Assembly (NCBI GenBank): GCA_003251535.1
Contig: QKFD01000083.1
Coordinates: 1-39,262, forward strand
Reading direction: 5' to 3'
Length of the DNA: 39,262 bases
From: Chromatiales bacterium
Lineage (GTDB): Bacteria; Pseudomonadota; Gammaproteobacteria; Thiohalomonadales; Thiohalomonadaceae
The first letter of the stretch is position 1. The number at the start of each line of letters is the position of its first letter. Under the pieces are notes generated by a model. The model was given only the letters and a program-made list of their open reading frames with translations, was not told where the DNA came from and ran no database searches. The position numbers were made by a program, and so were the translations under genes. Of this stretch, positions 14,595 to 24,739 are shown in pieces.

Positions 14595-15417
14595 GACGCA
14601 GAGGCCGCTCTGTATGGGCGGGACTGTGGCGCGGTGAGAGGGCGATCAGGAGAGAGGCCTCACCCATGGTGCTTGGACGGCAGAGGTGCAGCGCGGCGAT
14701 AGGCCCAGGGGATGGGCGCGGCGGTACGGCAAAGTATATTTTGGGGCTGCGGAAGAATACTTGATAGGGAAATGGCAATCTTTGGAAGCGCTCTTCTCGT
14801 GTCTCTTCTGCGTTGCTGAACACCATGAACGGCCGAACAACACAATGGCATCAAGCCGTCTGAAGGGCGCGGGTCAAGTGGGGCGCTACCTGCACGGGGC
14901 AGTTTTTGCCTGATATGCAGTGACCCCGGCTCAGATGAACACCGCAAGGTTTGGGCATCAGCGGGCGCACGGAGCACACAAAAAAAACAGAGGCTTGCCG
15001 CAAGCGCCGGCAAGCCTCTGTTTATCTTTTCCCCTCTTGTCTACCCCGTGGAGTGAGGGGCATCACTTGAGGGATAGCCAGTCGTTGTCTACCCACCATT
15101 CCCTTTAGCCCCATACCCTCTTGGAGGTCTCCAATGCCCGAATCGGAGACGGAAAGCAGGAGGCCTTACCTACAGGAAGCGGGGTAGCGCTGCTGTACCA
15201 AAAATCACCGGGACGACCACGACCATTCCAGAACCAGCTTTTGGCGAGCTTACGTGCATCGCCTGCCGTCCACTTCAGGGGTTGGATGGATGCCAAACAG
15301 ATCTGGCGGGTCATCCAACCGCTGCGCTTTAGCCTAAAGGCTGCTAAGTGATATACGGCCACATCGCGGCGCTGTGATTCAGGTCACCGTAGGGGGCTGC
15401 AAATAGGGAAGCAGACC
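14595..15417. other. Long gene-poor stretch with one strong terminator
   Basis: No gene is recognisable over about 820 nt. A plus-strand frame ending at 14913 has a protein-like segment (KVYFGAAEEYLIGKWQSLEAL), and a minus-strand frame at 15105-15362 has another (WTAGDARKLAKSWFWNGRGR), but neither has a good start or a family resemblance. They may be remnants. The strong hairpin at 14981-15030 is the clearest signal. The stretch ends near a RAYT gene, so REP-like elements would be expected here. Confidence 0.4.
14981..15030. terminator. Strong bidirectional rho-independent terminator
   Basis: The arms at 14985-15000 (aaacagaggcttgccg) and 15008-15023 (cggcaagcctctgttt) pair perfectly over 16 bp with a 7-nt loop. 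An A run precedes the stem and a T-rich run follows it, so it can terminate in both directions. On the plus strand it could close the TetR-linked group; on the minus strand it could close transcription of the small exported protein. Confidence 0.8.
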
Positions 15418-15636
15418 TCAACAGAGGGGCGGACACGGAAAAACGATCGTTTTGTTGGGGCCCCGGAGTACCGGGGAGGGAGGGGGGGCACTGCTGGAGG
15501 TCTCTCCTTGTGGTGCGCTGGGGGCTTGGGCCGATTCCAGCACTGGGGTCACTGGCTGTGCGTACAGCGTGCCCGTCATAAGCAATCCTGAGAGAAGAGT
15601 AGAGACAACCCATCTATGCATTAAAGAATTTAACAT
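15418..15636 (-). CDS. Small exported Pro/Ser-rich protein (72 aa)
   Basis: The ATG at 15636 has AAGGGG about 7 nt upstream. Residues 1-27 form a clear Sec signal peptide: basic start, hydrophobic core (WVVSTLLSGLLMTGTLY) and an AQ-type cleavage site. The mature part of about 45 residues is rich in Pro, Ser and Ala and ends with two Cys residues near the C-terminus (VFPCPPLC). No family is recognised. An in-frame upstream start at 15708 would bury the signal peptide and is unlikely. Confidence 0.55.
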   Translation of the reverse strand: MLNSLMHRWVVSTLLSGLLMTGTLYAQPVTPVLESAQAPSAPQGETSSSAPPPSPVLRGPNKTIVFPCPPLC

Positions 15637-15910
15637 GATATACCCCTTCTTAGTGGGTTGCCAAAGCACCCACTTTTGTCCATTAAGGTTCCCATCCAAC
15701 ACAATCACCCACGGCTTTACTAGCTATTTGTGCCGTTGATAGAGAGATTTGCCAGGAAAGTGTGGGATATTTTTTACACACGATCAAGTATGGTTCTGAA
15801 CAGTAGGGCGCCGGCACGTAGGCCGTGAGCGAATGTGAAATTTTCCTCTTGGCAACCGCGTCCAGCCTGCTAGAATCGGTTCCGAACCAACTTTCACAAA
15901 GATGACTACC

Positions 15911-16624
15911 ATGGCACGGAAGCCCAGACTCAGACTCCCTGATATCCCTCAGCACGTCGTGCAGCGCGGTAACAACCGCCAGCAGTGCTTCTTCCAGGAC
16001 GACGATTTCGCCTTCTATCTTGAGTGCCTGCGTGTGGCCGCGCAACAGCATTGTTGCGAGCTACATGCCTACGCCCTCATGCCCAACCATGTGCATTTAT
16101 TAGCTACTCCCCGCCATCCGGAGGGGGTGGGCCTGATGATGCAAGCCATTGGGCGACGCTATGTACGTTATGTCAACCGCGTGCATCGCCGTAGTGGCAC
16201 CCTTTGGGAGGGACGCTACCGCGCCAGTGCGGTGGAGGCGGCCAACTATTTTCTCGCCTGTGCCCGCTTCATTGAGCTGAACCCGGTGCGCGCCGGCTTG
16301 GTAGCGACACCGGCGGCCTATCGCTGGACCAGCTACCATGCCAATGCCCTGGGTGAGCCCGACTCCGCCTTGACTCCCCACCCGAGTTTTAACTCGTTGG
16401 GGCGGGGGGCAGAGGCGCGACAGCGGGCATGGCGCAATCAGCTGACCCAGCCGTTGTCAGATGAGCTGATGCGCGAGCTGCGGCGCGCCTCTGACTACGA
16501 CACCATTTTAGGCAGCGAAGGCTTCAAGGTGGCACTGGAACAGCAGGTGGGGTACCGCTTGCGGCCAGGGCGGCGGGGGCGGCCGCGCAAGGGGATGGAG
16601 ATGGGAGAGGCCAGCCGGCTCTAA
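15911..16624 (+). CDS. REP-associated tyrosine transposase (RAYT, Y1/IS200-like)
   Basis: The protein is 237 residues from the ATG at 15911 (MARKPRLRLPD); an ATG at 15902 would add three. It has the opening IPQHVVQRGNNRQQCFF, the HUH motif HVHLL after AYALMPN, and the catalytic-Tyr region MMQAIGRRYVRYVNR, followed by GTLWEGRYRAS and RFIELNPVRAGLV, all diagnostic of the RAYT family. These enzymes cut single-stranded DNA at REP hairpins and are usually single-copy domesticated genes rather than mobile insertion sequences. No flanking inverted repeats are needed and none are obvious. Confidence 0.93.
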   Translation: MARKPRLRLPDIPQHVVQRGNNRQQCFFQDDDFAFYLECLRVAAQQHCCELHAYALMPNHVHLLATPRHPEGVGLMMQAIGRRYVRYVNRVHRRSGTLWEGRYRASAVEAANYFLACARFIELNPVRAGLVATPAAYRWTSYHANALGEPDSALTPHPSFNSLGRGAEARQRAWRNQLTQPLSDELMRELRRASDYDTILGSEGFKVALEQQVGYRLRPGRRGRPRKGMEMGEASRL

Positions 16625-16656
16625 CGGCCCCCTGATCTACCGTCCCGGCATCACCG

Positions 16657-19611
16657 GTGGTTGGGGTGCTGGGGCGGTGTCCTGTTGCGGAAACCGGGCT
16701 ACACTGCAAAGTTCCTCCTCTATCGCTGGAGTCGCTTAGTGTCGTCGAGCCCAACCCCCCTTCAATCGCTCCTCACCACCCTCCCCCCCCGCTACAGTCT
16801 CGGGTAGAGCGCTATCTGGAGACCTTGGCACCCCAGGCAGATCTAATAGCAGCGTTGGCCGCCCTCGGTGATGAGCCGTTGCGGGTCTTCGCCGCCAGTG
16901 ATTTTGTTGCGCGTTATGCCACCCGCCAGCCGGATCAGCTGCTGGAGCTGTTGCAAAGTGGGGCGCTACTTCGTCCAAGCACCGCAGGTGAATATCGCAC
17001 TCGCCTGGCGACCTTACTCGCTGATGTCAATGACGAACCCACCTTAAGCGAGCAGCTGCGCCGTTTTCGCAATCGGGAGATGGTGCGCATCGCCTGGCGC
17101 GATTTGGCGGGACGGGCCCCCCTGACGGAGGTGTTGGCCGATCTCTCTGCCCTGGCTGAGGCGTGTGTTGACCTGGCCTTAGAGCAACTCTATTTACTGA
17201 TGTGCGAGCAGTTTGGCACCCCTCTGGGGGAGGGGGGGGAGGCGCAACGGTTGGTGGTGCTCGGGATGGGCAAACTGGGCGGGGGAGAGCTTAACTTCTC
17301 CTCGGATATCGATCTCATTTTCGCCTATCCAGAGGAGGGGGAGACCCAAGGGGGGCGGCGGCCGCTCTCCAACCAGGAGTTTTTCATTCGCTTAGGGCAG
17401 CGGCTCTGCAACCTATTGAGCCAGAACACCGCCCACGGTTTTGTCTTTCGCGTCGATATGCGGCTGCGTCCCTTTGGTGAGGCGAGTGCCCTGGCGCTCT
17501 CATTTGACGCCATGGAGAACTACTACCAGACCCACGGCCGGGAGTGGGAGCGCTATGCGATGTTAAAGGCGCGGGTGGTGGCGGGTGATCGGGTCGCCGG
17601 GGAGGCGCTGCTGGCGCTGCTCAAACCCTTTGTCTATCGCCGCTATGTCGATTATGGCGCCTTCGAGTCGCTGCGGGAGATGAAGGCACTCATTGACCAG
17701 GAGGTGCGCCGCAAGGAGATGGCCGGTAACGTCAAGCTCGGTCCCGGTGGGATTCGGGAGATCGAGTTTATCGGCCAGGCGTTTCAGCTGATCCGCGGCG
17801 GGCGCGAACCCAAGCTCCAGACCCGCAGCATCTTGACCGCCCTCGCAGTGGTGCAGGGGTTTGGCTGGCTGCCCGACTATGTGGTGCAGGAGCTGACCGC
17901 CGCTTACGACTTCCTGCGCCGCACCGAGCACCGCATCCAGGCCTGGAGCGACCAGCAGAGCCACGAACTCCCCACCGACGATGAGGGTCGGTGGCGCCTC
18001 GCCCTGGCCATGGGATTTACCGACTGGCCTTCCTTCGAGCGGGCACTCCAGCGCCATATGGGGCGGGTGCAGAGCCACTTCGCCCAAGTGTTTGCCGCCC
18101 CCCAGACCGAACACGAGGCCTCCGATCCCCTCGACCTGGCCGGGATCTGGCGGGGTACGCAGGAGGATGAGGTGGCGCTGGCGGCCTTGCAGCGGGCCGG
18201 TTACAGCAGACCGGAGTGGGTCATGGAGCGACTCTCCGCCCTCCGCGCCGCCCATGTCTACCGCGCCCTCTCCAGCGTCGGCCGCGGCCGGATGGATCGG
18301 TTGATGCCCTTGTTACTGGGGGCGGTGGGGCAGGCGGAGGCACCGGATACCACCCTGGAGCGGGTCCTGCGGCTGATCGAGACCATCACCCGTCGTACCG
18401 CCTACCTCGCCCTATTGGTGGAGAATCCCGTCGCCCTCTCCCAGCTGGTGCGGCTCTGCGCCGCTTCCACCTTCATTGCCAACTTGTTGTCCCACGCCCC
18501 GCTGCTGCTGGATGAGCTACTGGACGCCCGTATCCTCTATACACCCCCTGGACGGGCAGCGCTGGAGGCGGAGTTGGATGGGCGGTTGGCCAACATCGAT
18601 GGCGGCGATGTGGAGCAGCAGATGGAGACCCTGCGCCGCTTTAAGCAGGCGGGGGTGTTGCGGGTGGCGGCCGCGGATGTGATGGAGGCGATGCCACTGA
18701 TGGTGGTCTCTGATCACCTCACCGACATCGCCGAGGTGGTACTCTCCCGCACCCTGGATACCGCCCTGGACTACCTGACTATCCGGCATGGAAGACCCGC
18801 CATCCCTAGTGGGGGAAGCGGCTTTGCCGTGGTGGCCTATGGCAAGCTAGGGGGGATCGAGCTGGGCTACGGCTCCGATCTCGACCTGGTGTTTTTGCGC
18901 AGCGCGGACGAAGGGGGGAGCGACGGCCTGAAATCGCTCGATAACGCCGTCTACCACGCCCGCCTGGCCCAACGGATGATCCATATCCTCACCACCCGCA
19001 CCGCCTTGGGTGATCTCTATGAGATAGATATGCGTCTGCGCCCCTCTGGGGCTTCGGGTCTGCTGGTGACGGGCCTGCCGGCCTTCAGCACCTATCAGGA
19101 GAACGACGCCTGGACCTGGGAGCATCAGGCGCTGGTGCGGGCGCGGGTGGTGTGTGGTGACCCCCAGGTGGCTGCGGAGTTTGCTGCGGTGCGCCGCCGG
19201 ATCCTGACCCGTCGGCGGGAGCAGGAGGTGCTGCGGGGCGAGGTGCGGCAGATGCGTGAGCGGATGCGGGAGCAGCTCTCCAAGGCGCAGCCGGGCCAGT
19301 TCGACCTCAAGCAGGATAGGGGCGGTATCGCTGATATCGAATTTATGGTGCAATATGGGGTTTTGGCCTGGGCTTGCGACCACCCCGAACTGCTCCAGCA
19401 CACCGACAACATCCATATCCTCGCCGGTTTTGCCGCCAACGGTCTGATGGCGGCAACAGAGGCCGAAGGCCTCGCCGACGCCTACCGTAACTACCGTGCC
19501 GCCGTCCATCGGCGGAGCCTCCAGGAGCAGGAGGCGGTGGTACCGGAGGCGACGTTCGCCGCCGAGCGGGAGCGGGTGATGGCGGCCTGGCAGCGGTTAA
19601 TGGAAGAGTAG
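16657..19611 (+). CDS. glnE: Bifunctional glutamine synthetase adenylyltransferase/adenylyl-removing enzyme
   Basis: The protein is 984 residues from the GTG at 16657; the first 40 or so residues are poorly supported, there is no ATG before about residue 130, and the true start may be a later non-ATG codon. The conserved part begins near RVERYLETLAPQ. The N-terminal nucleotidyltransferase (deadenylylating) domain has GMGKLGGGELNFSSDIDLIF near residue 205, and the C-terminal adenylylating domain repeats it as YGKLGGIELGYGSDLDLVF near 730. GlnE switches glutamine synthetase off and on by adding or removing AMP, under PII control. The length agrees with other GlnE proteins (about 950). It is followed by ilvE after 57 nt. 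Confidence 0.96.
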   Translation: MVGVLGRCPVAETGLHCKVPPLSLESLSVVEPNPPSIAPHHPPPPLQSRVERYLETLAPQADLIAALAALGDEPLRVFAASDFVARYATRQPDQLLELLQSGALLRPSTAGEYRTRLATLLADVNDEPTLSEQLRRFRNREMVRIAWRDLAGRAPLTEVLADLSALAEACVDLALEQLYLLMCEQFGTPLGEGGEAQRLVVLGMGKLGGGELNFSSDIDLIFAYPEEGETQGGRRPLSNQEFFIRLGQRLCNLLSQNTAHGFVFRVDMRLRPFGEASALALSFDAMENYYQTHGREWERYAMLKARVVAGDRVAGEALLALLKPFVYRRYVDYGAFESLREMKALIDQEVRRKEMAGNVKLGPGGIREIEFIGQAFQLIRGGREPKLQTRSILTALAVVQGFGWLPDYVVQELTAAYDFLRRTEHRIQAWSDQQSHELPTDDEGRWRLALAMGFTDWPSFERALQRHMGRVQSHFAQVFAAPQTEHEASDPLDLAGIWRGTQEDEVALAALQRAGYSRPEWVMERLSALRAAHVYRALSSVGRGRMDRLMPLLLGAVGQAEAPDTTLERVLRLIETITRRTAYLALLVENPVALSQLVRLCAASTFIANLLSHAPLLLDELLDARILYTPPGRAALEAELDGRLANIDGGDVEQQMETLRRFKQAGVLRVAAADVMEAMPLMVVSDHLTDIAEVVLSRTLDTALDYLTIRHGRPAIPSGGSGFAVVAYGKLGGIELGYGSDLDLVFLRSADEGGSDGLKSLDNAVYHARLAQRMIHILTTRTALGDLYEIDMRLRPSGASGLLVTGLPAFSTYQENDAWTWEHQALVRARVVCGDPQVAAEFAAVRRRILTRRREQEVLRGEVRQMRERMREQLSKAQPGQFDLKQDRGGIADIEFMVQYGVLAWACDHPELLQHTDNIHILAGFAANGLMAATEAEGLADAYRNYRAAVHRRSLQEQEAVVPEATFAAERERVMAAWQRLMEE

Positions 19612-19668
19612 ACTGCTCGCGGGCCTCGTCCCAACCCCCCACCACGATTCCTTGAGGAGAGTCCTGCG

Positions 19669-20592
19669 ATGTCGATGGCCGACCGCGATGGCGTCATCTG
19701 GCTTGACGGTGAACTGGTTCCTTGGCGTGACGCCAAGACCCACGTTCTGACCCACACCCTGCACTACGGTATGGGAGTATTTGAAGGGGTACGCGCCTAC
19801 CACACCGGCAAGGGCACCGCCATCTTCCGGCTCAAAGAGCATACGGACCGCCTGTTTCGCTCCGCCCACATCCTGGCCATGCCCATGCCCTTCGATAAGG
19901 CGACGCTGAATGAGGCGCAGCGCCAGGTGGTGCGGGAGAACAAACTGGAGTCGGCCTACCTGCGTCCCATGTGCTTTTACGGCTCAGAGGGGATGGGGCT
20001 GCGGGCGGATAACCTGCGGGTCCATGTGATGGTGGCCGCTTGGTCTTGGGGCGCCTACCTTGGCGCCGAGGGGATGGAGAAGGGGATCCGGATCCGCACC
20101 TCCTCCTACACCCGCCACCATGTCAACGTTACCATGTGCAAGGCCAAGGCCAACGGCAACTACATGAACTCCATGTTGGCGCTGCGTGAGGCCATCGCCT
20201 GTGGCTGTGATGAGGCGCTGTTGCTGGACCCAGAGGGCTATGTGGCCGAGGGCTCCGGTGAGAACATCTTTATTGTGCGTGATGGCTGCCTCTACACCCC
20301 AGAGCTGACCTCCGCCCTCGACGGCATCACCCGTGCTACCGTTATCGAGTTGGCGGGCGAGATCGGCGTGCCGGTGCGGGAGAAGCGTATCACCCGCGAT
20401 GAGGTGTATGTGGCCGACGAGGCCTTCTTCACCGGTACCGCCGCCGAGGTGACCCCCATCCGCGAACTGGACGGGCGTGCCATCGGTGCCGGTCACCGTG
20501 GTCCCATCACCGAGCGCTTGCAAACCCTATACTTCGACCAGGTCCATGGCCGGCGGGATACCCATCCCGAGTGGCTCACCCCAGTGGAGTGA
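19669..20592 (+). CDS. ilvE: Branched-chain amino acid aminotransferase
   Basis: This 307-residue class IV PLP aminotransferase starts at an ATG with a GAGGAG site. The PLP lysine is Lys160 in KAKANGNYMNS, and the cofactor-phosphate segments AEGSGENIF, DGITRATVIEL and GTAAEVTPI are all present; HYGMGVFEGVRAY near residue 32 is the family opening. It makes or degrades leucine, isoleucine and valine using 2-oxoglutarate/glutamate. It is followed within 5 nt by the small CHCC zinc-finger gene. Confidence 0.96.
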   Translation: MSMADRDGVIWLDGELVPWRDAKTHVLTHTLHYGMGVFEGVRAYHTGKGTAIFRLKEHTDRLFRSAHILAMPMPFDKATLNEAQRQVVRENKLESAYLRPMCFYGSEGMGLRADNLRVHVMVAAWSWGAYLGAEGMEKGIRIRTSSYTRHHVNVTMCKAKANGNYMNSMLALREAIACGCDEALLLDPEGYVAEGSGENIFIVRDGCLYTPELTSALDGITRATVIELAGEIGVPVREKRITRDEVYVADEAFFTGTAAEVTPIRELDGRAIGAGHRGPITERLQTLYFDQVHGRRDTHPEWLTPVE

Positions 20593-20597
20593 ACGAC

Positions 20598-20792
20598 ATG
20601 AGCGAGTCGAGCGAGCAGTTGCCCAATAGTGAGCGCGTCTATCAGGTCAGCCGCGCCGATCTGCCGGTACACTGCCCGACCGACGCCATGCCGTTATGGA
20701 GTTCCCATCCCCGGGTATTTCTACCGGTGGAACAGCAGGGCGAGGCGCGCTGCCCCTATTGCGGCGCGCTGTTCCGCCTCGCTGCCGACTAA
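20598..20792 (+). CDS. Zinc-finger (CHCC-type) small protein
   Basis: This 64-residue protein starts at the ATG 5 nt after ilvE. It contains the CHCC zinc-binding pattern: Cys in HCPTD, His in SSHPRVFLP, and Cys-x2-Cys in RCPYCGALF, as in the mitochondrial NDUFS6-like C-terminal domain and its bacterial relatives. Gene position after ilvE and before LPS genes is familiar in proteobacteria. Its role is not established. Confidence 0.88.
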   Translation: MSESSEQLPNSERVYQVSRADLPVHCPTDAMPLWSSHPRVFLPVEQQGEARCPYCGALFRLAAD

Positions 20793-20813
20793 TAAAACTG
20801 AACGGTATCCGCT

Positions 20814-22136
20814 TTGCCGCAGCTGCTCGTGAGCCGCACCTTGTCGGTGCTGGTGGTTGCCTGTTTTGCCACGGTCTTGGTGGTGCGGCCAGTCACCAAC
20901 TTTGCTTTTGGGGCCCTGCTGATCGCAGGTGTGATCTTTCTCTTGACGCAGGGCGTGTTTCTCCTGCGCAACCCGGCCCAGCGCACGCCCCTGCGGGCGG
21001 GTGAGGGCCAGCTCTATCTGGCCTTTGCCGCCTTTGTGGTGGTCGCCTGCCTCTCCTATCTCCTCTCCGAGGATGGTGAGCTGGGGTTTGACAAGCTCTC
21101 CCGCTACGCCCGGTTTCTGCTCATCTGTCCGCTCTTGATGCTCTTCCTGCGGGTGCGGGTTGAGCCGTGGGCGCTCTGGATTGGCGTCACCCTGGGGGCG
21201 CTGCTGGCGGGGGTGGTGGCGGTGCAGGAGGCGGTGATCTTCGAGGGGGGCCGGTTTGAGGTCTACACCCGGGCCGAAGGGGAGAGCTACGCCATCCTGT
21301 TTGGCGATCTCGCCCTCGCCTGGGGGGTGATGAGCCTGGCCGGGCTGCGTTGGTTCAGCCGCCTCCACCCCCTGGCCGTCATCATCCCGCTGCTGGCGGC
21401 GGTCGCCGGTCTCACCGCCAGTATTCTCTCCGGTACGCGAGGGGGCTGGATCGCCCTGCCGCTCATGGTGTTTTTGCTGTTCTATGGCTACTGGGGGGAG
21501 CTTTCCCGTCGGCTGCGGCTGATCACCTTAGCGACCCTGGTGCTGCTGCCTGCCGCCGTCTATCTAGTGCCGACCACCGGCGTTGCCCAGCGCATTGCGG
21601 AGGCGAGTGACGAGGTGGGGGCCTATCTGGCCGGGAAACGGGAGTTCACCTCCTCGGGGCTACGGTTAGAGATGTGGCGCACCGCCTGGGGCACCTTTGC
21701 CGAGAATCCACTGCTTGGCAGCGGCCTAGGGGGCTACTATCGAGAGCTACAGCAGCGGATCGCCGCGGGGGATGTTGACCCCTCGCTGGAGCGCTTCCGC
21801 CAACCCCACAATGAGTATCTACTGGTACTCTCCACCCGTGGTGTGATTGGCTTTGCCACCCTGCTGGCACTCTTTTTGGTCCCATGTCTCATCTTTTGGC
21901 GCCGTCTGACGGCGGATGGACCCACCAAAGATGCCGCCATCGCTGGTCTGTTACTGGTGGTGGGGTATATGCACTTTGGACTGACTGAATCGATCTTCGA
22001 TCGGGCCCTATTTATCTCCATCTTCCTGTTTGTCGTCGCTGTGGTGGCCTCTCTGGTGCTACAAGGGCGGCCGGTGGCGGTGGTGACGACCCAGAAGAGA
22101 ACAACGCTCCATGAAGCCCTCCATTCCCCCGTTTGA
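20814..22136 (+). CDS. O-antigen ligase/polymerase-like membrane protein (Wzy_C domain)
   Basis: The frame gives 440 residues from a TTG at 20814; no strong ribosome binding site is visible and a GTG at 20829 is an alternative start. It has about ten to twelve hydrophobic segments. The Wzy_C/WaaL region is recognisable: [15 protein letters not shown], then a long periplasmic loop with [27 protein letters not shown] and [19 protein letters not shown], containing the conserved Arg and His of O-antigen ligases. It overlaps hldE by 26 nt. It probably joins O-antigen to lipid A-core in the inner membrane. Confidence 0.88.
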   Translation: MPQLLVSRTLSVLVVACFATVLVVRPVTNFAFGALLIAGVIFLLTQGVFLLRNPAQRTPLRAGEGQLYLAFAAFVVVACLSYLLSEDGELGFDKLSRYARFLLICPLLMLFLRVRVEPWALWIGVTLGALLAGVVAVQEAVIFEGGRFEVYTRAEGESYAILFGDLALAWGVMSLAGLRWFSRLHPLAVIIPLLAAVAGLTASILSGTRGGWIALPLMVFLLFYGYWGELSRRLRLITLATLVLLPAAVYLVPTTGVAQRIAEASDEVGAYLAGKREFTSSGLRLEMWRTAWGTFAENPLLGSGLGGYYRELQQRIAAGDVDPSLERFRQPHNEYLLVLSTRGVIGFATLLALFLVPCLIFWRRLTADGPTKDAAIAGLLLVVGYMHFGLTESIFDRALFISIFLFVVAVVASLVLQGRPVAVVTTQKRTTLHEALHSPV

Positions 22137-23553
22137 GCAGGCCCAGGTGCTGGTGGTGGGCGATCTGATGCTCGATCGCTACTGGCACGGCGACACCTCC
22201 CGCATCTCCCCCGAGGCCCCGGTGCCCGTGGTCCGGGTGGAGGAGGCGGAGGAGCGCCCGGGTGGGGCGGGTAACGTCGCCCTCAACATCTCCGCCCTAG
22301 GCGGGAAGGCCGCGGTGCTCGGCCTCACCGGCGATGACGAGGCGGCCTCTGCCCTTGAGCGTCGCCTCACCCAGGCCGGTGTCCACTGCCTCTTCGAGCG
22401 AGTCGCCGGCACCGCCACCATCACCAAACTGCGGGTGATGAGCCGCCACCAGCAGCTCATCCGGCTCGATTTTGAGGATGGCTTCCCCGGCCATGATCCC
22501 GCCGGTCTGCTGGCGCGGTTTAAGGGGGCCTTGGCTGGTCGGCGTGCCATCGTCCTCTCTGACTACGGTAAAGGTACCCTGCGCGCCGTGCAGGGGCTGA
22601 TCGAGGCCGCCCGCGCTGCTGCCATTCCGGTGTTGGTGGACCCGAAAGGGACCGACTTTGAGCGCTACCGCGGGGCCGATCTCATCACCCCCAACCAGCA
22701 TGAGCTGGAGGCGGTGGTGGGGCGCTGCGGCTCCGATGCCGAGCTGGTGGAGCGGGGCAGTCGCCTGCGTGATGCCCTGGATCTCAAGGCGCTACTAGTG
22801 ACCCGCAGCGAGAAGGGGATGACCCTGCTGGAGGCCGGACGGCCGCCGCTCCATCTCCCCACCAAGGCGCGGGAGGTGTTCGATGTCACCGGTGCCGGTG
22901 ATACCGTCATCTCCACCCTGGCGGCCGCTCTGGCGGCCGGTTTGGCGCTGTCGGAGGCCACTGCGCTGGCCAACGTGGCCGCTGGGGTGGTGGTGGGCAA
23001 GCTCGGTACCGCCTCGGTTACGGTGCCGGAGCTGCGGGTGGCACTGCGCCAACAGGAGGCGGTGGTCCGCGGTATCGTTAGCGAGGAGGCGCTGGTCGAG
23101 CTGGTGCGTAGCGCCCGCGAGCACGGCGAGACGGTGGTGATGACCAACGGCTGCTTCGACATCCTCCACGCCGGCCATGTCCACTATCTGGAACAGGCGC
23201 GTGCCCTGGGCGATCGGCTGGTGGTGGCGATCAACGACGACGCCTCGGTCAAGCGTCTCAAGGGGGAGGAGCGGCCGGTCAACACCCTAGAGCGGCGGAT
23301 GCGAGTGCTGGCGGGGCTCGCCTGCGTCGATTGGGTGGTCGCCTTCTATGAAGATACCCCCACCCGTCTCATCTGCGCCGTCGCCCCCAACATCCTGGTG
23401 AAGGGGGGGGATAACCACCCCGATCACATCCCCGGTGGGGAGTGTGTGCGCCAGGCGGGGGGCGAGGTGCGGGTGATGGATTACATCGATAACTGCTCTA
23501 CCACCGGCCTCATTGAGGCGATCCGGACGGTGGAGCGGCAGGCGGAGAGCTGA
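22111..23553 (+). CDS. hldE: Bifunctional heptose-7-phosphate kinase/heptose-1-phosphate adenylyltransferase
   Basis: This 480-residue protein is the usual two-domain HldE (RfaE). The N-terminal PfkB-type kinase has [11 protein letters not shown] and [12 protein letters not shown] near the start and the catalytic TGAGDT at 260-265. The C-terminal nucleotidyltransferase domain has [16 protein letters not shown] from about 345, with the HxGH motif. It makes ADP-heptose precursor for the LPS inner core, which the downstream WaaF enzyme uses. The gene overlaps the O-antigen ligase-like gene, and the oxidoreductase start follows 4 nt after its stop. Confidence 0.97.
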   Translation: MKPSIPPFEQAQVLVVGDLMLDRYWHGDTSRISPEAPVPVVRVEEAEERPGGAGNVALNISALGGKAAVLGLTGDDEAASALERRLTQAGVHCLFERVAGTATITKLRVMSRHQQLIRLDFEDGFPGHDPAGLLARFKGALAGRRAIVLSDYGKGTLRAVQGLIEAARAAAIPVLVDPKGTDFERYRGADLITPNQHELEAVVGRCGSDAELVERGSRLRDALDLKALLVTRSEKGMTLLEAGRPPLHLPTKAREVFDVTGAGDTVISTLAAALAAGLALSEATALANVAAGVVVGKLGTASVTVPELRVALRQQEAVVRGIVSEEALVELVRSAREHGETVVMTNGCFDILHAGHVHYLEQARALGDRLVVAINDDASVKRLKGEERPVNTLERRMRVLAGLACVDWVVAFYEDTPTRLICAVAPNILVKGGDNHPDHIPGGECVRQAGGEVRVMDYIDNCSTTGLIEAIRTVERQAES

Positions 23554-23557
23554 AGCG

Positions 23558-24739
23558 GTGACCCGCTGTAGCACCGAGCTACTCATCTTCGGTGGAGGGA
23601 TCGCCGGTCTGTGGCTGCTGAACCGGCTGCGACGGGCCGGTTATGAGGCGCTGCTGGTGGAGAGCGACGCCCTGGGCAGCGGTCAGACCCGCTACTCCCA
23701 AGGGATCATCCACGGTGGCACCAAGTACGCCCTGACCGGCAAACTCACCGCCTCCTCAGAGGCGATCGCCGCCATGCCGGCCCGCTGGCGTGACTGCCTG
23801 GCGGGGCGGGGTGAGCTGGACCTCTCCACGGTGCAGCTGCTGTCTGAGCACCAATATCTCTGGTCTACCGCCTCCCTCGGCTCGCGCCTGGCCGGCTTTT
23901 TTGCCAGCCACGCCATGCGCAGCCGCACCGCCCCCATACCGGCGGCGGAGTATCCCGCGGCCCTGCGCCAGCCGGGATTTCGCGGCCAGGTCTACCGCCT
24001 GGATGAGCCGGTGCTGGAGGTGGGGTCGCTCCTGCGGGCGTTGATGGCGCCGGTGGCCGATCGGCTGCTCTGGGCCGAAGAGGCGGCGCAGTTCACCCCA
24101 CTGCCCGCTGGCGAGGGGTGGGAGGTGGAGCTGGCCGCGGCCGATCGCCGTCTCACCATCACGGCCCGCCGGCTGGTGTTGGTCGCCGGGCGTGGCAACG
24201 CAGCGTTGCTCGCCCGCCTCGGCCAGACGCAACCGGCAATGCAGCTGCGCCCGCTCAATATGGTGCTGCTGCGGGGGGCACCGGCGCCGCTCTACGCCCA
24301 CTGTCTCGGTGCCAGCACCACCCCGCGCCTCACCGTCACCAGCCACCCCGACCCCGCCGGCGGCCTTGTCTGGTATCTGGGCGGTCAACTGGCCGAGGCG
24401 GTGGATCGCGGTGAGCAGGCGCAGCTGGCCGCCGCTCGGGCCGAGTTGGCGGCACTCTTCCCCTGGTTTGATCTGGCTGCCGCCCCGCTGGCGCTGGCGC
24501 CCATCGATCGGGCGGAGCCGCGGCGCACCGACGGGAGTCGGCCAGATGATGCCTTCCTCCACGCCGCGGCGGGGGTGTTTACCCTCTGGCCCACCAAACT
24601 GGCCTTTGCCCCACGCCTGGCCGATCGCCTCATCGAGCAGCTGGAGCCGCCGCAGCCCTCGCGGGGGGAGGACCCGCCGGTCGATTGGCCCCGTTCCCAA
24701 CCCGCCCCACTCCCCTGGGAGGAGCCACGATGGAGATGA
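23558..24739 (+). CDS. FAD-dependent oxidoreductase (DAO family)
   Basis: The protein is 393 residues from the GTG at 23558. An upstream start would overlap hldE and adds an Arg-rich tail, so it was rejected. The dinucleotide-binding motif IFGGGIAGLWLLNRL is at the N-terminus, followed by SGQTRYSQGIIHGGTKYAL, where the flavin should sit, and a later VLVAGRGNAALL. The fold is that of glycine/D-amino acid oxidases. The substrate is unknown; it lies within LPS biosynthesis genes and overlaps the aldo/keto reductase by 10 nt, so the two may act on the same small molecule. Confidence 0.85.
   Translation: MTRCSTELLIFGGGIAGLWLLNRLRRAGYEALLVESDALGSGQTRYSQGIIHGGTKYALTGKLTASSEAIAAMPARWRDCLAGRGELDLSTVQLLSEHQYLWSTASLGSRLAGFFASHAMRSRTAPIPAAEYPAALRQPGFRGQVYRLDEPVLEVGSLLRALMAPVADRLLWAEEAAQFTPLPAGEGWEVELAAADRRLTITARRLVLVAGRGNAALLARLGQTQPAMQLRPLNMVLLRGAPAPLYAHCLGASTTPRLTVTSHPDPAGGLVWYLGGQLAEAVDRGEQAQLAAARAELAALFPWFDLAAAPLALAPIDRAEPRRTDGSRPDDAFLHAAAGVFTLWPTKLAFAPRLADRLIEQLEPPQPSRGEDPPVDWPRSQPAPLPWEEPRWR

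Noticed and set aside
15105-15362. 85-residue minus-strand frame as a gene
   Set aside because: It starts with a GTG without ribosome binding site, an 76-residue frame lies opposite, and no family is recognisable. It is mentioned only as a possible remnant.
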